The translations under genes were made by a program, and so were the position numbers. From the NCBI GenBank assembly GCA_030145015.1, contig JAQYWI010000287.1, positions 1 through 5,386 on the forward strand: a stretch of DNA of 5,386 bases, written 5' to 3'. Position 1 is the first letter of the stretch; every line of letters begins with the position of its first letter. The notes below the pieces were generated by a model. That model did not search any database and had not been told where the DNA came from. It saw only the letters and a list, made by a program, of their open reading frames with translations. Origin of the DNA: Desulfobacterales bacterium. GTDB taxonomy: Bacteria; Desulfobacterota; Desulfobacteria; Desulfobacterales; JAHEIW01. Positions 1 to 5,380 of the stretch are shown here, piece by piece.

Positions 1-3
1 ACG

Positions 4-10
4 CTCCTTT
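4..10 (-). promoter_or_regulatory. Possible Shine-Dalgarno of a divergent gene beyond the left edge
   Basis: Read on the minus strand, the first bases of the window give AAAGGAG followed by CGT and then the window edge. This resembles the strong ribosome binding sites used by the genes inside the window. A start codon a few bases outside the window would make a gene divergent from dctP, sharing the 1-196 region as its upstream DNA. The start codon itself is not visible, so this is only a hint. Confidence 0.25.
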
Positions 11-93
11 TTGTTTATATCGCATCATCTTTGTACATGTTCATCCGGCAGCCATCTAATAAATGAATGCCATTCAGAATTTAATATTTTCTC

Positions 94-123
94 TTGCCAT
101 AAAAGAAACAGCTGTGCTATAGC
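94..123 (+). promoter_or_regulatory. Candidate sigma70 promoter for dctP
   Basis: TTGCCA (94-99) matches the -35 consensus at five of six bases. An 18-base spacer leads to TATAGC (118-123), which matches the first four bases of the -10 consensus and is preceded by TGC, an extended -10 motif. Transcription would start near 130 and give a leader of about 65 bases before dctP. The -10 lies inside the perfect 10-base palindrome TGCTATAGCA (115-124), so a dimeric regulator could cover it. I saw no convincing sigma54 -24/-12 pair. The promoter is plausible but not certain. Confidence 0.4.
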
Positions 124-184
124 ATGTTCAACTGGAAATAAAATGATATCAAGTTGGCTTTAGGTTTACAGAAAAAATCAAAAT

Positions 185-192
185 AAGGAGGT
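185..192 (+). promoter_or_regulatory. Ribosome binding site of dctP
   Basis: AAGGAGGT is a full match to the anti-Shine-Dalgarno complement. Its GGAGG core ends five bases before the ATG at 197. It fixes the start codon and predicts strong translation, as expected for an abundant periplasmic binding protein. Confidence 0.85.
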
Positions 193-196
193 ATTA

Positions 197-1279
197 ATGA
201 ATCTAAAAAAACTAAGCGTGAACGCAACTTTACTTCTCATTGTTTTTGCTCTGCTGATCAGTCCTGCACTCGCTGCAGGTCCCTCACTGGACGCATGGAA
301 ACCCGCCTTCGATCCAGCAGGTGCCAAATACAAATTCATCGTTTCAAATGTCTCGCATCCGGTTTTAAAAGGTGTTTATACCGGTTTTGCGATCCGGGAT
401 GAATTGTGGAAACGAACAAACGGCCAGATGTATCTGGATTACAAACCCTTTTCCATGCTGGGGGGTGAGGTGGAAGTCCTTAACCAGCTGCAAATGGGTG
501 CGATTCAGGGCATGGCTGTCAGTTCGGTGGCATCGACCAATCTGGGTCCCCGATTCGGTGTTGTGAACCTTCCGTTTTTAATTGATTCCTTCGAGAAACT
601 CGATAAATTCGTAAACAGCGGCAAGCTTTTTGACCATTTCCTGATGTCCATGGATCATCAGGGGATCATGGCCGTAGATATTGCCAGTTACGGTAATTAC
701 GGTTGGGCCACGACGGTCCCGGTTAAAACAATTGCGGATGCGAAAAAGGTGAAATGGAGAATTGCAGAGGCCGCGGTCAATCAGCTGTCCTATAAGGCCT
801 GGGGCTTTAATCCTGTGGCGATGCCCTGGCCGGATGTGCCGGTAGCATTGAAGCAGGGTGTTATCACCGGATTGGATCATACGCTTACGGTCTGCAGCGT
901 TACCAAGAAATTCGAAGTGGCCAAATATTTTACCGAGCTTAATTACGCCCAGGGTCTTTTCATCTGGTCTTTCAACAAGGCCTGGTTTAACGGTCTGCCG
1001 AAAGATCTTCAGAAGACGCTGGTTGAGACAGTGCGCGACATGTGTGCCGAGGCGCGCGTGGCTGCCAAACAGCAGGAATTGGAGCAGCGCCAGGCCGCTA
1101 TGGGACAGGGGATCGAATTCTTTCAACTGTCCGGCAAAGAGATGGGTGTCCTTAAAGATCAGGCCGATTCGGTACATCAAAAATTTGCGCCCGAAATCAA
1201 CAAGCTCCAGACCGGAGACAAGTATCGTCCGGAAAATTACCTGTTAGAAGTCCAAAAATACATGGGTTATGTAAAATAA
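197..1279 (+). CDS. dctP: TRAP transporter periplasmic substrate-binding protein (DctP family)
   Basis: This 360-residue protein captures a carboxylate in the periplasm and delivers it to the DctQM membrane complex. The N-terminus is a typical Sec signal peptide: MNLKK, a hydrophobic core at about residues 10-22, then a likely cleavage site after ALA at 24-26. The length fits the family. The central part holds the DctP core: NLPFLID (124-130), PVKTIADAKKVKWR (175-188) and GFNPVAMPWPDVPVALKQGVITGLD (203-227). Arg188 sits where the family has its conserved arginine, which forms a salt bridge with the substrate carboxylate. The usual DLKGLKIR motif is altered here to DAKKVKWR, with Lys184 in place of Gly and Trp187 beside the arginine. 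Together with the unusual Trp170, this suggests a pocket different from the classical C4-dicarboxylate DctP. The C-terminal third (about 270-330) is mostly helical. The gene is first in a dctPQM cluster and is separated from dctQ by a terminator hairpin. The substrate cannot be named from sequence; an organic, possibly aromatic or dicarboxylic, acid is the best guess. Confidence 0.92.
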   Translation: MNLKKLSVNATLLLIVFALLISPALAAGPSLDAWKPAFDPAGAKYKFIVSNVSHPVLKGVYTGFAIRDELWKRTNGQMYLDYKPFSMLGGEVEVLNQLQMGAIQGMAVSSVASTNLGPRFGVVNLPFLIDSFEKLDKFVNSGKLFDHFLMSMDHQGIMAVDIASYGNYGWATTVPVKTIADAKKVKWRIAEAAVNQLSYKAWGFNPVAMPWPDVPVALKQGVITGLDHTLTVCSVTKKFEVAKYFTELNYAQGLFIWSFNKAWFNGLPKDLQKTLVETVRDMCAEARVAAKQQELEQRQAAMGQGIEFFQLSGKEMGVLKDQADSVHQKFAPEINKLQTGDKYRPENYLLEVQKYMGYVK

Positions 1280-1307
1280 CTTGATTATTTTTTTACCAGG
1301 CAATAAT

Positions 1308-1339
1308 AAAAGGGCTTCGGTCTGACCGAAGCCCTTTTT
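1308..1339 (+). terminator. Rho-independent terminator/attenuator between dctP and dctQ
   Basis: AAAAGGGCTTCGG (1308-1320) pairs perfectly with CCGAAGCCCTTTT (1326-1338) around the five-base loop TCTGA. The 3' arm runs into five T (1335-1339). The 13-bp stem has a GC-rich upper part and an A/T base, so it could also terminate transcription on the minus strand. It starts 28 bases after the dctP stop codon and lies upstream of the dctQ ribosome binding site. Partial read-through would give more binding protein than membrane subunits. Confidence 0.9.
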
Positions 1340-1355
1340 ACTAATTTCCGGACGA

Positions 1356-1365
1356 AGAGGTAGGA
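1356..1365 (+). promoter_or_regulatory. Ribosome binding site region of dctQ
   Basis: AGAGGTAGGA gives a moderate Shine-Dalgarno match, with GAGG at 1357-1360 nine bases before the ATG at 1370. It is clearly weaker than the sites of dctP, the response regulator and acd. The perfect palindrome TAGGATCCTA (1361-1370) overlaps its 3' part and the A of the start codon. Confidence 0.6.
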
Positions 1366-1369
1366 TCCT

Positions 1370-1873
1370 ATGTTTGGAAAGATTCTCAATTTCCTGGACA
1401 AGGTGTTGAGCTTTTTTGAAGAATGGACGCTGTTCATCAGTGTACTGGTGGCTTTGATCGCTCTTTTTTTTAACGTTGTTTTACGGTACGGCTTCAACTA
1501 TTCTTTGGCCTGGTCTGAAGAATTAGTGCGTGAAGTCATCATTTACACAACATTTATCGGCTGTAGTGCCGCCGTTAAAAACCGTTCCCTGATTAGAATC
1601 GATGCGAGCGTCCAGCTTTTGCCCAAGCTCAAAATACCCCTGACCTTTTTCAGCAATTTTGTGGTCATGATTTTTGCGATCATGATGATCTATTATGGCT
1701 GGCTGATGGCTGCCCTTCAGGTTCAAACGCAGCAAAAGACCATTATCATGCAAATCCCGCTGGTGTATCTTTATGCAATTCTGCCTTTGATGGGGATCAT
1801 GATGCTCATACGGGTCGTTCAGGTATTTTACCAGGATATCCAGGAACAATTGGCCCTAAAGACCCGGGATTAA
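1370..1873 (+). CDS. dctQ: TRAP transporter small permease subunit (DctQ family)
   Basis: This 167-residue integral membrane protein is the four-helix small subunit that pairs with DctM in the tripartite carboxylate transporter. Hydrophobic segments lie at about residues 20-38, 54-69, 92-115 and 129-149. The family hallmark after the first helix is clear: NVVLRYGFN (35-43) followed by LAWSEELVRE (46-55). KNRSLIRID (70-78) corresponds to the conserved loop after helix 2, and IPLVYLYAILPLMG (129-142) to the conserved start of helix 4. Overall sequence conservation in DctQ is low, so the identification rests on these motifs, the length and the position between dctP and dctM. The gene ends 37 bases before dctM, which indicates cotranscription. 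Its expression probably depends on read-through of the 1308-1339 terminator, because I see no clear promoter in the 90-base gap. Confidence 0.9.
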   Translation: MFGKILNFLDKVLSFFEEWTLFISVLVALIALFFNVVLRYGFNYSLAWSEELVREVIIYTTFIGCSAAVKNRSLIRIDASVQLLPKLKIPLTFFSNFVVMIFAIMMIYYGWLMAALQVQTQQKTIIMQIPLVYLYAILPLMGIMMLIRVVQVFYQDIQEQLALKTRD

Positions 1874-1894
1874 TTTTTGGATCCAAGTTGAAAT

Positions 1895-1902
1895 AAGGAG
1901 AA
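1895..1902 (+). promoter_or_regulatory. Ribosome binding site of dctM
   Basis: AAGGAGAA is a good Shine-Dalgarno match, with eight bases between it and the ATG at 1911. It supports this start codon. The palindrome TTGGATCCAA (1877-1886) lies just upstream. Confidence 0.75.
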
Positions 1903-1910
1903 CCGCACTT

Positions 1911-3206
1911 ATGGAAACCAGCCACTTCGTCATCCTGGCAATCCTTTTAGGGTGCATGGCTACCTATATTCCCGTCTTTATGTGTCTGTTTTTTACCGCC
2001 GTATTAGGCTTCATTTTTTTTACCGATCTGCCCATTCTCCTTTTGGCCCAATCTATCTTTCGCAGTATGGACAACTTTGCCCTGGTGGTGGTTCTCTTCT
2101 TTATTCTGTGCGGTAATATCATGACGGCCGGTACCATTGTGGAAAAGCTGATTAAGATGGCGAATGCCCTTGTCAGCTGGCTTCCGGGCGGCCTCGGGAT
2201 GGCCGGTGTTTTGGCCTGTGGGCTGTTCGGCGCCATTTCAGGGTCCACAGTGGCCACCGTGGTGGCACTGGGGGGCTTTATGATTCCGGCGCTCATCGAT
2301 AACGGGTATCCTCAAAAGTATACCCTGGGTGTGATGACCACATCGCCCAACCTGGGCGTTATCATCCCGCCCAGCATCGGTATGATTCTGTACAGCATGA
2401 TCAGCAACGTGTCCCTTGAAGGCCTTTTTCTGACCGGATTTCTGCCGGGTGTTCTCATTATGTTCGGCGTTTGCCTCTACACATATCTTATATTCCGCAA
2501 GAAAAAGGAAATTGTGCGCAAACCGATTCCCAGAGCGGGAGAGCTCTTAGCCGTTTTTAAAGAGTGTTTCTGGTCTTTGATGCTGCCGGTGATCATTTTC
2601 GGCGGAATCTTTTCAGGCGCCTTTACCGCCAATGAAGCCGCGGTGGTTGCCTGCGTTTATGCCTTTATTGTGGAGCTGTTAATTCACCGATCGATGAAAT
2701 TCTCGGATGTCAAGAAAGTGACCGTCAGTTCTGCGGTGACCTCCGCCACTTTGTTGATCATTGTCGCCGGAGCAACCTGTTTCGGCCGTCTGCTGACCCT
2801 TGAAAATATTCCTGGCAAAATCACCGAAGCCGTATTGGCCGCAATCGAATCTCCGTACATGTTCCTTTTGGCCATGAACATGCTGCTTCTATTCGTCGGT
2901 ATGTTCATGGACATTATATCGGCAACCATGATCCTGGGGCCGGTGTTTTTGCCGATGCTGGATGCGTTTGGCATCAGCTGGATGCACTTCGGTCTGATTA
3001 TGACGGTCAATCTGGCCATCGGATACTGCACACCGCCCATGGGCGTCAGTCTTTACATCACCGGTGCGATGGCCAATAAGGATTTGATATATTTAACAAA
3101 ATCGGTAATCCCATTTATCCTCATTCAAATGGCTGTTCTTTTTATTATAACTTACATACCGGATGTTGTTTTGTGGCTACCGCGGATGATGGGGTTTTTG
3201 GAATAG
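1911..3206 (+). CDS. dctM: TRAP transporter large permease subunit (DctM family)
   Basis: This 431-residue, strongly hydrophobic protein is the translocation subunit of the TRAP transporter. It uses an ion gradient, usually Na+, to move the substrate handed over by DctP. Its length is normal for the family. Conserved elements appear in the expected order: GLFGAISGSTVATVVALGG (104-122), which includes the SGS turn placed near the ion and substrate sites in structures of relatives; DNGYP (130-134); SPNLGVIIPPSIGMILY (145-161); GGIFSGAFTANEAAVVACVYA (231-251); VGMFMDIISATMILGPVFLPM (329-349); and GYCTPPMGVSLY (371-382), the family's TPP motif. The stretch FTANEAA (238-244) differs from the common FTPTEAA, but Glu242 and the following alanines are kept. 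A cytoplasmic basic loop, FRKKKEIVRK (195-204), precedes the second half. The gene is cotranscribed with dctQ and probably with the response regulator 41 bases downstream. Confidence 0.95.
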   Translation: METSHFVILAILLGCMATYIPVFMCLFFTAVLGFIFFTDLPILLLAQSIFRSMDNFALVVVLFFILCGNIMTAGTIVEKLIKMANALVSWLPGGLGMAGVLACGLFGAISGSTVATVVALGGFMIPALIDNGYPQKYTLGVMTTSPNLGVIIPPSIGMILYSMISNVSLEGLFLTGFLPGVLIMFGVCLYTYLIFRKKKEIVRKPIPRAGELLAVFKECFWSLMLPVIIFGGIFSGAFTANEAAVVACVYAFIVELLIHRSMKFSDVKKVTVSSAVTSATLLIIVAGATCFGRLLTLENIPGKITEAVLAAIESPYMFLLAMNMLLLFVGMFMDIISATMILGPVFLPMLDAFGISWMHFGLIMTVNLAIGYCTPPMGVSLYITGAMANKDLIYLTKSVIPFILIQMAVLFIITYIPDVVLWLPRMMGFLE

Positions 3207-3233
3207 AATTGTCACAGAGCGGCATAAGATTTT

Positions 3234-3239
3234 AGGAGG
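3234..3239 (+). promoter_or_regulatory. Ribosome binding site of the response regulator gene
   Basis: AGGAGG is followed by eight bases and the ATG at 3248. It is a strong site that fixes the start and suggests efficient translation, even though the gene is fourth in the cluster. Confidence 0.8.
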
Positions 3240-3247
3240 CGCTTCAA

Positions 3248-3805
3248 ATGTCGGGTGCTGAATCTTTACTCAAGGGCAAGCATATTCTGGCCGTGGATGA
3301 TGAAGAGGATATACTGGAATCCATCAAGGATATTCTGGATGAGTCGGTCATCGATGCGGCGCGGGACTATGACAGCGCTTCAAAGAAAATAAAAACAGGT
3401 CAATATGATCTGGTAATTTTAGACATTATGGGTGTCAACGGGCTAAAGTTATTAGAAGAGTCCGTTGATCGGGGCATCCCAACGGTGATGCTGACCGCGC
3501 ATGCCGTCAACCGCGAAACCCTCATGGAGTCGATTCAAAAAGGGGCTATTTCCTATCTGCCCAAAGAAAAGCTTTCCGAACTGGATGATTTGCTGGATGC
3601 GATCTTAGAAGCGTACAATCGGGGTGAACCGCCCTGGAAACTGCTTTTTGAAAAACTGGGCGACTATTTTGACAGACGCTTCGGCTCCGATTGGAAGGAA
3701 AAGGACCGGGAATTCTGGTCTGAATTCAGCCGCACCTATTCGATTGGAAAAGGGATCCAGGAGCGCCTGAAGCACGATAAAAAAATCCGTGATAAGGGGA
3801 TTTAA
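3248..3805 (+). CDS. Stand-alone response regulator receiver protein, no DNA-binding domain
   Basis: This 185-residue cytoplasmic protein begins with a CheY-like receiver domain (about 11-122). The phosphorylation machinery is intact: acidic pair Asp17-Asp18 in the VDDEED turn, phosphoacceptor Asp59 in LVILDI, Thr83 in VMLTAHA, and Lys106 in YLPKE. The loop after Asp59 is unusual. It reads DIMGVNG, two residues shorter than the canonical D-x-x-M-P-x-x-D-G, and lacks the conserved proline. The remaining 60 or so residues are a charged, aromatic-rich helical tail (EPPWKLLFEKLGDYFDRRFG at 127-146, then WKEKDREFWSEF at 149-160), ending in a basic segment. I do not recognise a helix-turn-helix, GGDEF, EAL or other output domain in the tail. 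The gene follows dctM by 41 bases, so it is probably cotranscribed with the transporter and phosphorylated by a kinase encoded elsewhere. It could act by protein-protein contact, for example in a phosphorelay or on the transporter, but no function can be assigned from the sequence. Confidence 0.85.
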   Translation: MSGAESLLKGKHILAVDDEEDILESIKDILDESVIDAARDYDSASKKIKTGQYDLVILDIMGVNGLKLLEESVDRGIPTVMLTAHAVNRETLMESIQKGAISYLPKEKLSELDDLLDAILEAYNRGEPPWKLLFEKLGDYFDRRFGSDWKEKDREFWSEFSRTYSIGKGIQERLKHDKKIRDKGI

Positions 3806-3994
3806 AATTTATATTTAGGCTGCCAAGCATACTTCGATGAATATTTTTAATTAGCGCCGTCCTACCTTTCAGATTGACTCATCCACCCCCTTTTTTATAT
3901 CTGCCAGGATTCACTTTTCCGATTCGGCTGAATCTGAGAGGCTCATCTTGATGAAAATAGGCGTTATTAATCCGTTTTTTAGGCGCTTTCTTTC
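3806..3994. other. Intergenic region, no clear gene or terminator
   Basis: No hairpin with a T-run follows the response regulator stop, so the end of the TRAP transcript is not visible. Two small possible reading frames occur. On the plus strand, 3951-3998 encodes 15 residues (MKIGVINPFFRRFLS) behind GAGAGG at 3936-3941. On the minus strand, 4027 down to 3911 encodes 38 residues behind a GAGG, and that frame continues open past its stop for 13 more codons. Neither looks like a known protein. GATTC-GGCT-GAATC (3921-3934) is a short dyad, and GATTCA (3909-3914 region) could alternatively pair with TGAATC. These may be fragments of a degenerate or repeated intergenic element. Confidence 0.4.
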
Positions 3995-4023
3995 TTGACA
4001 CCCAGGATACCTTCCTCTATATT
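3995..4023 (+). promoter_or_regulatory. Strong sigma70-type promoter for acd
   Basis: TTGACA (3995-4000) is a perfect -35 box. It is followed by an optimal 17-base spacer and TATATT (4018-4023), which matches the -10 consensus at five of six bases. Transcription should start near 4030 and give a leader of about 70 bases. The leader contains TATAC (4032-4036) and GTATA (4044-4048), an inverted repeat with a seven-base gap just after the predicted start that could be an operator. This promoter makes acd a transcription unit separate from the transporter genes. Confidence 0.75.
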
Positions 4024-4090
4024 TCATCACTTATACCTCAGGCGTATAGCGTGACCAAAGGACGCCGCTTGCCAAAATAAAATTAGTCTT

Positions 4091-4096
4091 AGGAGG
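4091..4096 (+). promoter_or_regulatory. Ribosome binding site of acd
   Basis: AGGAGG is followed by six bases and the ATG at 4103, an optimal arrangement. With the consensus promoter upstream it predicts high expression of acd. Confidence 0.85.
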
Positions 4097-4102
4097 AATA
4101 AA

Positions 4103-5266
4103 ATGGAATTTAGTCTGCCGGAAGAACTTGAAATACTAAGAAATATGGTACGTGATTTTGCAGCTGAAAAAATTGCGCCATTTGCCGATGAATGGGATGA
4201 GAAGCATTATTTCCCATACGAGGAAGCCATCAAACCAATGGGCGAACTCGGTTTGTTCGGCACGGTTATCTCTGAGGCCTACGGCGGATCCGAAATGGGT
4301 TGGCTGGCGGCCATGATTATCACTGAGGAAATTGCGCGAGCATCGAGTTCCCTCAGAGTCCAGGTCAATATGCAGACCCTGGGATGTGCTTTCACCATAG
4401 AGAAATATGGCAGCGAAGAATTGAAGCAAAAATATATTCCCAAGCTGGTCAGCGCCGAATATATGGGCGGATTTGCGATGACCGAACCGGATGCGGGCTC
4501 CGATGTAATGGCCATGAAATCCAGGGCTGAAGATAAGGGCGATCACTGGCTTCTGAATGGATCCAAAACCTGGATCTCCAATGCCGATGTGGGTGATGTC
4601 GTCATTTATTATGCCTATACGGATCGCGATGCCGGATCAAAGGGGCTATCGGCGTTTGTGGTGGAGCTTAAAAATTTCAACGATGTGCGCACGACCGACC
4701 TGGATAAGATGGGCTCCCGTTCCTCACCCACAGGCGAAATTTATCTGACCGATACCCGGGTTCCGAAAGAAAACATTCTCGGCAATCCCGGTGACGGCTC
4801 TAAAATCCTTTTTGGATCGCTGAATCAGACCCGGCTTTCGGCTGCGGCCGGGGGCGTAGGCGTAGCACAGGCTTGCCTGGATGAAGCCATTAAATATGCC
4901 AAAGAACGTAAACAGTTCGGCAAAGCGATCGGTGAGTTCCAGATGAATCAGGATCTCATCGGCCAAATGTCGGCTGAAATAGAAGCCGCCCGGCTGTTGG
5001 TTTACAAGGCCGCCTGGGCCAAAGACCAGGGCAGGTTAAACAACGGCCTGGATGTCGCCCAGGCAAAATATTTTGCGGGCGAGGTCGTCACCAAATGCGC
5101 CAACTATGCCATGCGGATTCTGGGTGCTTATGGCTATTCGACCGAATATTCGGTGGCTCGTTTTTTCCGCGATGCGCCAACCTATAGCATCGTGGAAGGG
5201 TCTACCAATATTTGCAAATGGATTATTGCCCTGGATCAGTTGGGGATCCGCAAAGCGAACCGATAG
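4103..5266 (+). CDS. acd: Acyl-CoA dehydrogenase, probably non-decarboxylating glutaryl-CoA dehydrogenase
   Basis: This 387-residue cytoplasmic FAD enzyme should oxidise glutaryl-CoA to glutaconyl-CoA and pass electrons to electron-transfer flavoprotein. Domain order is the usual acyl-CoA dehydrogenase one: N-terminal helices (1-120), beta domain (about 121-235) and C-terminal helices (240-387). Visible signatures are FAMTEPDAGSD (124-134, first family signature), WIS (157-159) at the flavin, RKQFGKAIGEFQ (269-280) and GAYGYSTEY (341-349). In the second family signature, Arg338 and Ala342 replace the usual Gln and Gly. The catalytic base is Glu365 in IVEGSTNI. Arg85 (SSSLRVQ) aligns, counting back from the shared YGSEE, with the arginine that binds the distal carboxylate in human GCDH, which supports a dicarboxylyl-CoA substrate. 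The residue before the base is Val364, whereas decarboxylating enzymes have Tyr. This Tyr-to-Val exchange is the reported key difference of the glutaconyl-CoA-forming Desulfococcus multivorans enzyme, to which the whole sequence looks close. The product would need a separate glutaconyl-CoA decarboxylase, not present here. Another dicarboxylyl-CoA substrate remains possible. Confidence 0.85.
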   Translation: MEFSLPEELEILRNMVRDFAAEKIAPFADEWDEKHYFPYEEAIKPMGELGLFGTVISEAYGGSEMGWLAAMIITEEIARASSSLRVQVNMQTLGCAFTIEKYGSEELKQKYIPKLVSAEYMGGFAMTEPDAGSDVMAMKSRAEDKGDHWLLNGSKTWISNADVGDVVIYYAYTDRDAGSKGLSAFVVELKNFNDVRTTDLDKMGSRSSPTGEIYLTDTRVPKENILGNPGDGSKILFGSLNQTRLSAAAGGVGVAQACLDEAIKYAKERKQFGKAIGEFQMNQDLIGQMSAEIEAARLLVYKAAWAKDQGRLNNGLDVAQAKYFAGEVVTKCANYAMRILGAYGYSTEYSVARFFRDAPTYSIVEGSTNICKWIIALDQLGIRKANR

Positions 5267-5342
5267 GCAGCTTTAACTGTTTAATCAAATTCATATGTTT
5301 TTTTAATTATAAGGCCGGGGGCACCGTGCTTAGATAAACAGG
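5267..5342. other. Intergenic region after acd, nothing convincing
   Basis: No reading frame with a ribosome binding site and no GC-rich hairpin with a T-run is present. A seven-T tract (TTTTTTT, about 5299-5305) follows only an AT-rich stretch, and GCAC-C-GTGC near 5321-5329 has too small a centre to form a hairpin. The terminator of acd is therefore not identified. Confidence 0.4.
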
Positions 5343-5380
5343 TGAGCTAAAATGCCTAAAATGAGCTAAAGTGCCTAAAG
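5343..5380. repeat. Tandem 19-base direct repeat, two copies
   Basis: TGAGCTAAAATGCCTAAAA (5343-5361) is followed directly by TGAGCTAAAGTGCCTAAAG (5362-5380), identical at 17 of 19 positions. Both differences are A to G, at equivalent places in the two halves of the unit. Each unit is itself two related pieces, TGAGCTAAA and TGCCTAAA, so the array has an inner period of 9-10 bases. It lies at the right edge, so more copies could follow. Its function is unknown; a noncoding microsatellite-like repeat or a binding-site array are both possible. Confidence 0.8.

Noticed and set aside
129..156. CAACT...AGTTG pairing in the dctP leader as a riboswitch or attenuator
   Set aside because: It is only five base pairs around an 18-base loop, with no alternative structure or T-run; likely chance.
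578..1180. 200-codon open frame on the minus strand inside dctP
   Set aside because: It lies entirely opposite a well-supported DctP gene, has no recognisable domain and no convincing ribosome binding site, and is explained by the codon use of dctP.
858..1247. 129-codon plus-strand frame overlapping dctP in another frame
   Set aside because: Composition is rich in Arg, Trp and Ser as typical of a shadow frame, and there is no domain; dctP is intact across the region.
3951..3998. 15-residue frame MKIGVINPFFRRFLS with a GAGAGG upstream
   Set aside because: It is too short to support, ends inside the -35 box of acd and would not be on the predicted acd transcript; recorded only as part of the intergenic description.
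4136..4546. 136-codon open frame on the minus strand inside acd
   Set aside because: It is antisense to the conserved N-terminal half of the dehydrogenase and shows no protein-like motif.
5321..5329. GCAC-C-GTGC as a terminator after acd
   Set aside because: A one-base centre cannot form a loop and no T-run follows.
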